Below, one piece after another: positions 62,216-64,000 of a DNA stretch of 64,000 nucleotides (position 1 is its first letter; each line of letters begins with the position of its first letter). The translations under genes and the position numbers were made by a program. The stretch comes from Diphasiastrum complanatum (taxonomy: Eukaryota; Streptophyta; Lycopodiopsida; Lycopodiales; Lycopodiaceae), in NCBI GenBank assembly GCA_029204225.1, contig CM055102.1, positions 15,107,364-15,171,363 on the forward strand, in the 5' to 3' direction. The notes below the pieces were generated by a model. It made no database searches. It was given only the letters and a program-made list of their open reading frames with translations, and was not told where the DNA came from.

Positions 62216-64000
62216 AGGCACCACATCCTTGGAGTTTCGCTGCAAAACCTGCACAAGATGATAGAAAATCATTGAATTTCTTATGCAGGCACCCATATGT
62301 TTCCAAAGCAAAAGGAATAAAGTCTTCTCCAGGAGTGCGATGTGAATAATCTCGCTCTTTATCTAGAGCTGCATGAGAAGCAGTGGCACCCTGAGTAGTT
62401 GAAGCATGGCGAAGGAGGTCAGGCCGTAAAGGATCAGCAACAACAACATCCCCAAGCGTGTGAATCCCCTCGCGCAAAAGAACAAGATCAACTCGATGCC
62501 GAGGCAACTGTGAATCAGACACAGGCAAGATGTGGGTCTGCTCCCGGACAACATGAAAGCCGCACTTATGTGCAATAGATGCCAATACGTCACAAATAGA
62601 ATCATGGGTCGCAGTGCGCTCTCCACCAGAAGGGCAATGCATGAAATGAGTGCCAATAGGATCAACAGGGTGACCACAAGAACGTTTTGTCAAACCTGCC
62701 AGCACTGGATGAGAGAGACCCAACCTAACCCGAAGAGCAGTGAGAAACAACTCTGAAGAAAGGCGCAAGTGTGGAACAACAGGACGCACAACAAGCCAAG
62801 CACCAGCACCCAGGCCTGCACAAGACAAAAGACGAGTCCGAGTCTCATCGGAGGGTGAATCATTGAGAAACTGAGTGAAAGCATGTGAGTGGAAGCGCTC
62901 CTAAAGATACTTTTGAAAATGAACATGCTGATGGCTAAGCAAAGTCTCACAGGGAGGCAAAGAAGCTCGCACAGGTGGAGGGATGAGATCCTTGGCCGCA
63001 CAAAGATGTTGTTGGAAAGGAAGAATGCATGTTTCCACATGAGCTACTGAATCAAGAAGAATGGGCTTGTCCTACTGAAACTGAGAGATAAGTGCAGAGG
63101 CAACAAGGGCCCAACTTCCCATAGAAGCAGCTGGAGCAATAGAAACTGTGCAAGAAAGACCAACACCTCTGGATGAAGCGGGAAGAGAGACTTGTCGCTT
63201 AACGAACTGACCATTGGGAATATGAAAGGATTTTGAACCCATCAAGCGACCCAGAATATCTGATAAAGTATTAGAAAAATCCTGTAGCAAAGCCAAAACA
63301 TCAGGAGAGGGAGGAACACACCGTAGAATATAATTTGGCCATTGAGTGAAGCATTGAGTGAGAATCCCTAGAGCAACTTGAGCATTGCCAAGCTTTGGTA
63401 GCAAATCAGCGTGACGAAGATGCGCGCAAAAAGTAACCCGCAAAGAGGAAGCCACAAAATCCAAGAAACCTACAGGAATACCAAGCGTTCGAATCCCATC
63501 AACCGGAGTATTGAACCCCGTAGGTAAAGGGAGCTCAGGAAGGAGGCCCTGAGGGCACCAAGCAACGCACTTAGAGGGATTGACAGTGAGGCCCAAAGCC
63601 GAAAGTTGTTAAGAGAAATGTGAGAAAGCTGGAAAGATGTCATTAGTAGGTCCCACAATATGCGTGTCATCAAGAATAGAGAGAAACAAACAAGAAGGAA
63701 AAGCAGCAGAAGAAGCACGCAATGTCCGAAAGTGCGCCAAAGCAAAAAGAACACCACCCAAGGGATCACCTTGTCTGATACCATCAGCAGACGAGATAAC
63801 CAAAACATCACCTGAGCGAGAAGCATGACTGAAATATAGAGGCGCATCCATGGAATAAAAAGAGCGAACAAACGGGATGAGCTAAGCGAGAGGACCGTGA
63901 GCCGCACGAAGTTCTTGGAAAATGGCCCCTCGGGAAATAGAATTGAAAGCATTTTTAACATCCACTTGAAGGACAACCCAATTTGGATGAAGATCCAAGG
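62216..64000 (-). pseudogene. Non-LTR retrotransposon RT and C-terminal endonuclease-like region
   Basis: Minus strand, entering from the window edge. RT motif A: VVLQVDVKNAFNSISRGAIF. Motif B: GIRQGDPLGGVLFALAHFRT. Motif C: LSILDDTHIVGP. The thumb follows (LTVNPSKCVAWCPQGLLPEL). The frame is broken only by stops near 63884, 63610, 63074 and 62902, mostly TAG, without frameshift. The C-terminus has a Cys/His cluster CGHPVDPIGTHFMHC, then HVVREQTHILP, RHRVDLVLLREGIHTLGDVV and VADPLRPDLL. The Cys/His cluster followed by two Asp-containing strands resembles the restriction-like endonuclease of R2-type elements, whereas angiosperm LINEs carry an N-terminal apurinic nuclease. The family is inferred. 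The N-terminus is outside the window. Copia L cuts the ORF at 62216. Confidence 0.75.

Overview
This window is nuclear DNA from a land plant with a large, repeat-rich genome. The evidence is the mix of Ty1/copia and Ty3/gypsy LTR retrotransposons, primer sites matching plant initiator-Met and Asp tRNAs, GT-AG introns of about 75-95 bases, long (GA)n tracts, and no bacterial signals. A Penelope-like RT remnant, a non-LTR element whose C-terminus looks like a restriction-like endonuclease, and an unusual transposase relic would fit a fern, lycophyte or gymnosperm better than an angiosperm, but the sequence does not settle this. No complete, intact host gene is visible; nearly all coding potential is decayed mobile DNA.

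Layout. 1-8.3 kb: dispersed repeat, a gypsy RT/RNase H relic, a transposase-like relic with an intron, and unassigned repeats. 8.3-11.6 kb: copia gag/protease relic (minus strand), then the 5' end of a plus-strand gypsy element. 11.6-30.5 kb: a pile of related minus-strand gypsy elements. It holds a 3' end with LTR (D), an extra ORF of about 650 codons (X), a long decayed gag-pol (A), a second copy (B), and a third (C) carrying a local inversion. A sits in B and B sits in C at their 5' LTR edges. 30.5-33.1 kb: truncated copia (F). 33.2-41.9 kb: minisatellites, T-rich DNA, (GA)n tracts and a Penelope-like RT fragment. 42.1-45.7 kb: gypsy 3' end and copia gag (K). 46.8-48.0 kb: an unrecognised multi-exon coding region. 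48.2-51.2 kb: copia H, which abuts and probably interrupts a spliced plus-strand gene whose last three exons lie at 51157-51552. 51.7-53.1 kb: copia LTR I and a pol tail. 55.0 kb: a strong foldback. 56.0-64.0 kb: a complete copia element (L) with two 650-base LTRs and a 5-base target duplication, inserted in the ORF of a non-LTR retrotransposon.

Most notable points. (1) Element L has lost its reverse transcriptase core; about 1.07 kb of unrelated DNA, mostly an open frame continuous with integrase, sits in its place. (2) The gypsy cluster carries an extra ORF preceded by a leader studded with TGCGAGAG/CTCTCGCA motifs, the same motif array found in the 5' leaders of A and B. (3) The non-LTR ORF cut by L can be followed in frame on both sides. 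(4) The Penelope-like fragment and the spliced gene at 51.2-51.6 kb are the least expected coding sequences.

The elements work together only as a history. Autonomous gypsy and copia families inserted repeatedly into one another, decayed largely through C-to-T type stop codons, and left non-autonomous derivatives that keep LTR, primer site and polypurine tract but have lost enzymatic domains.
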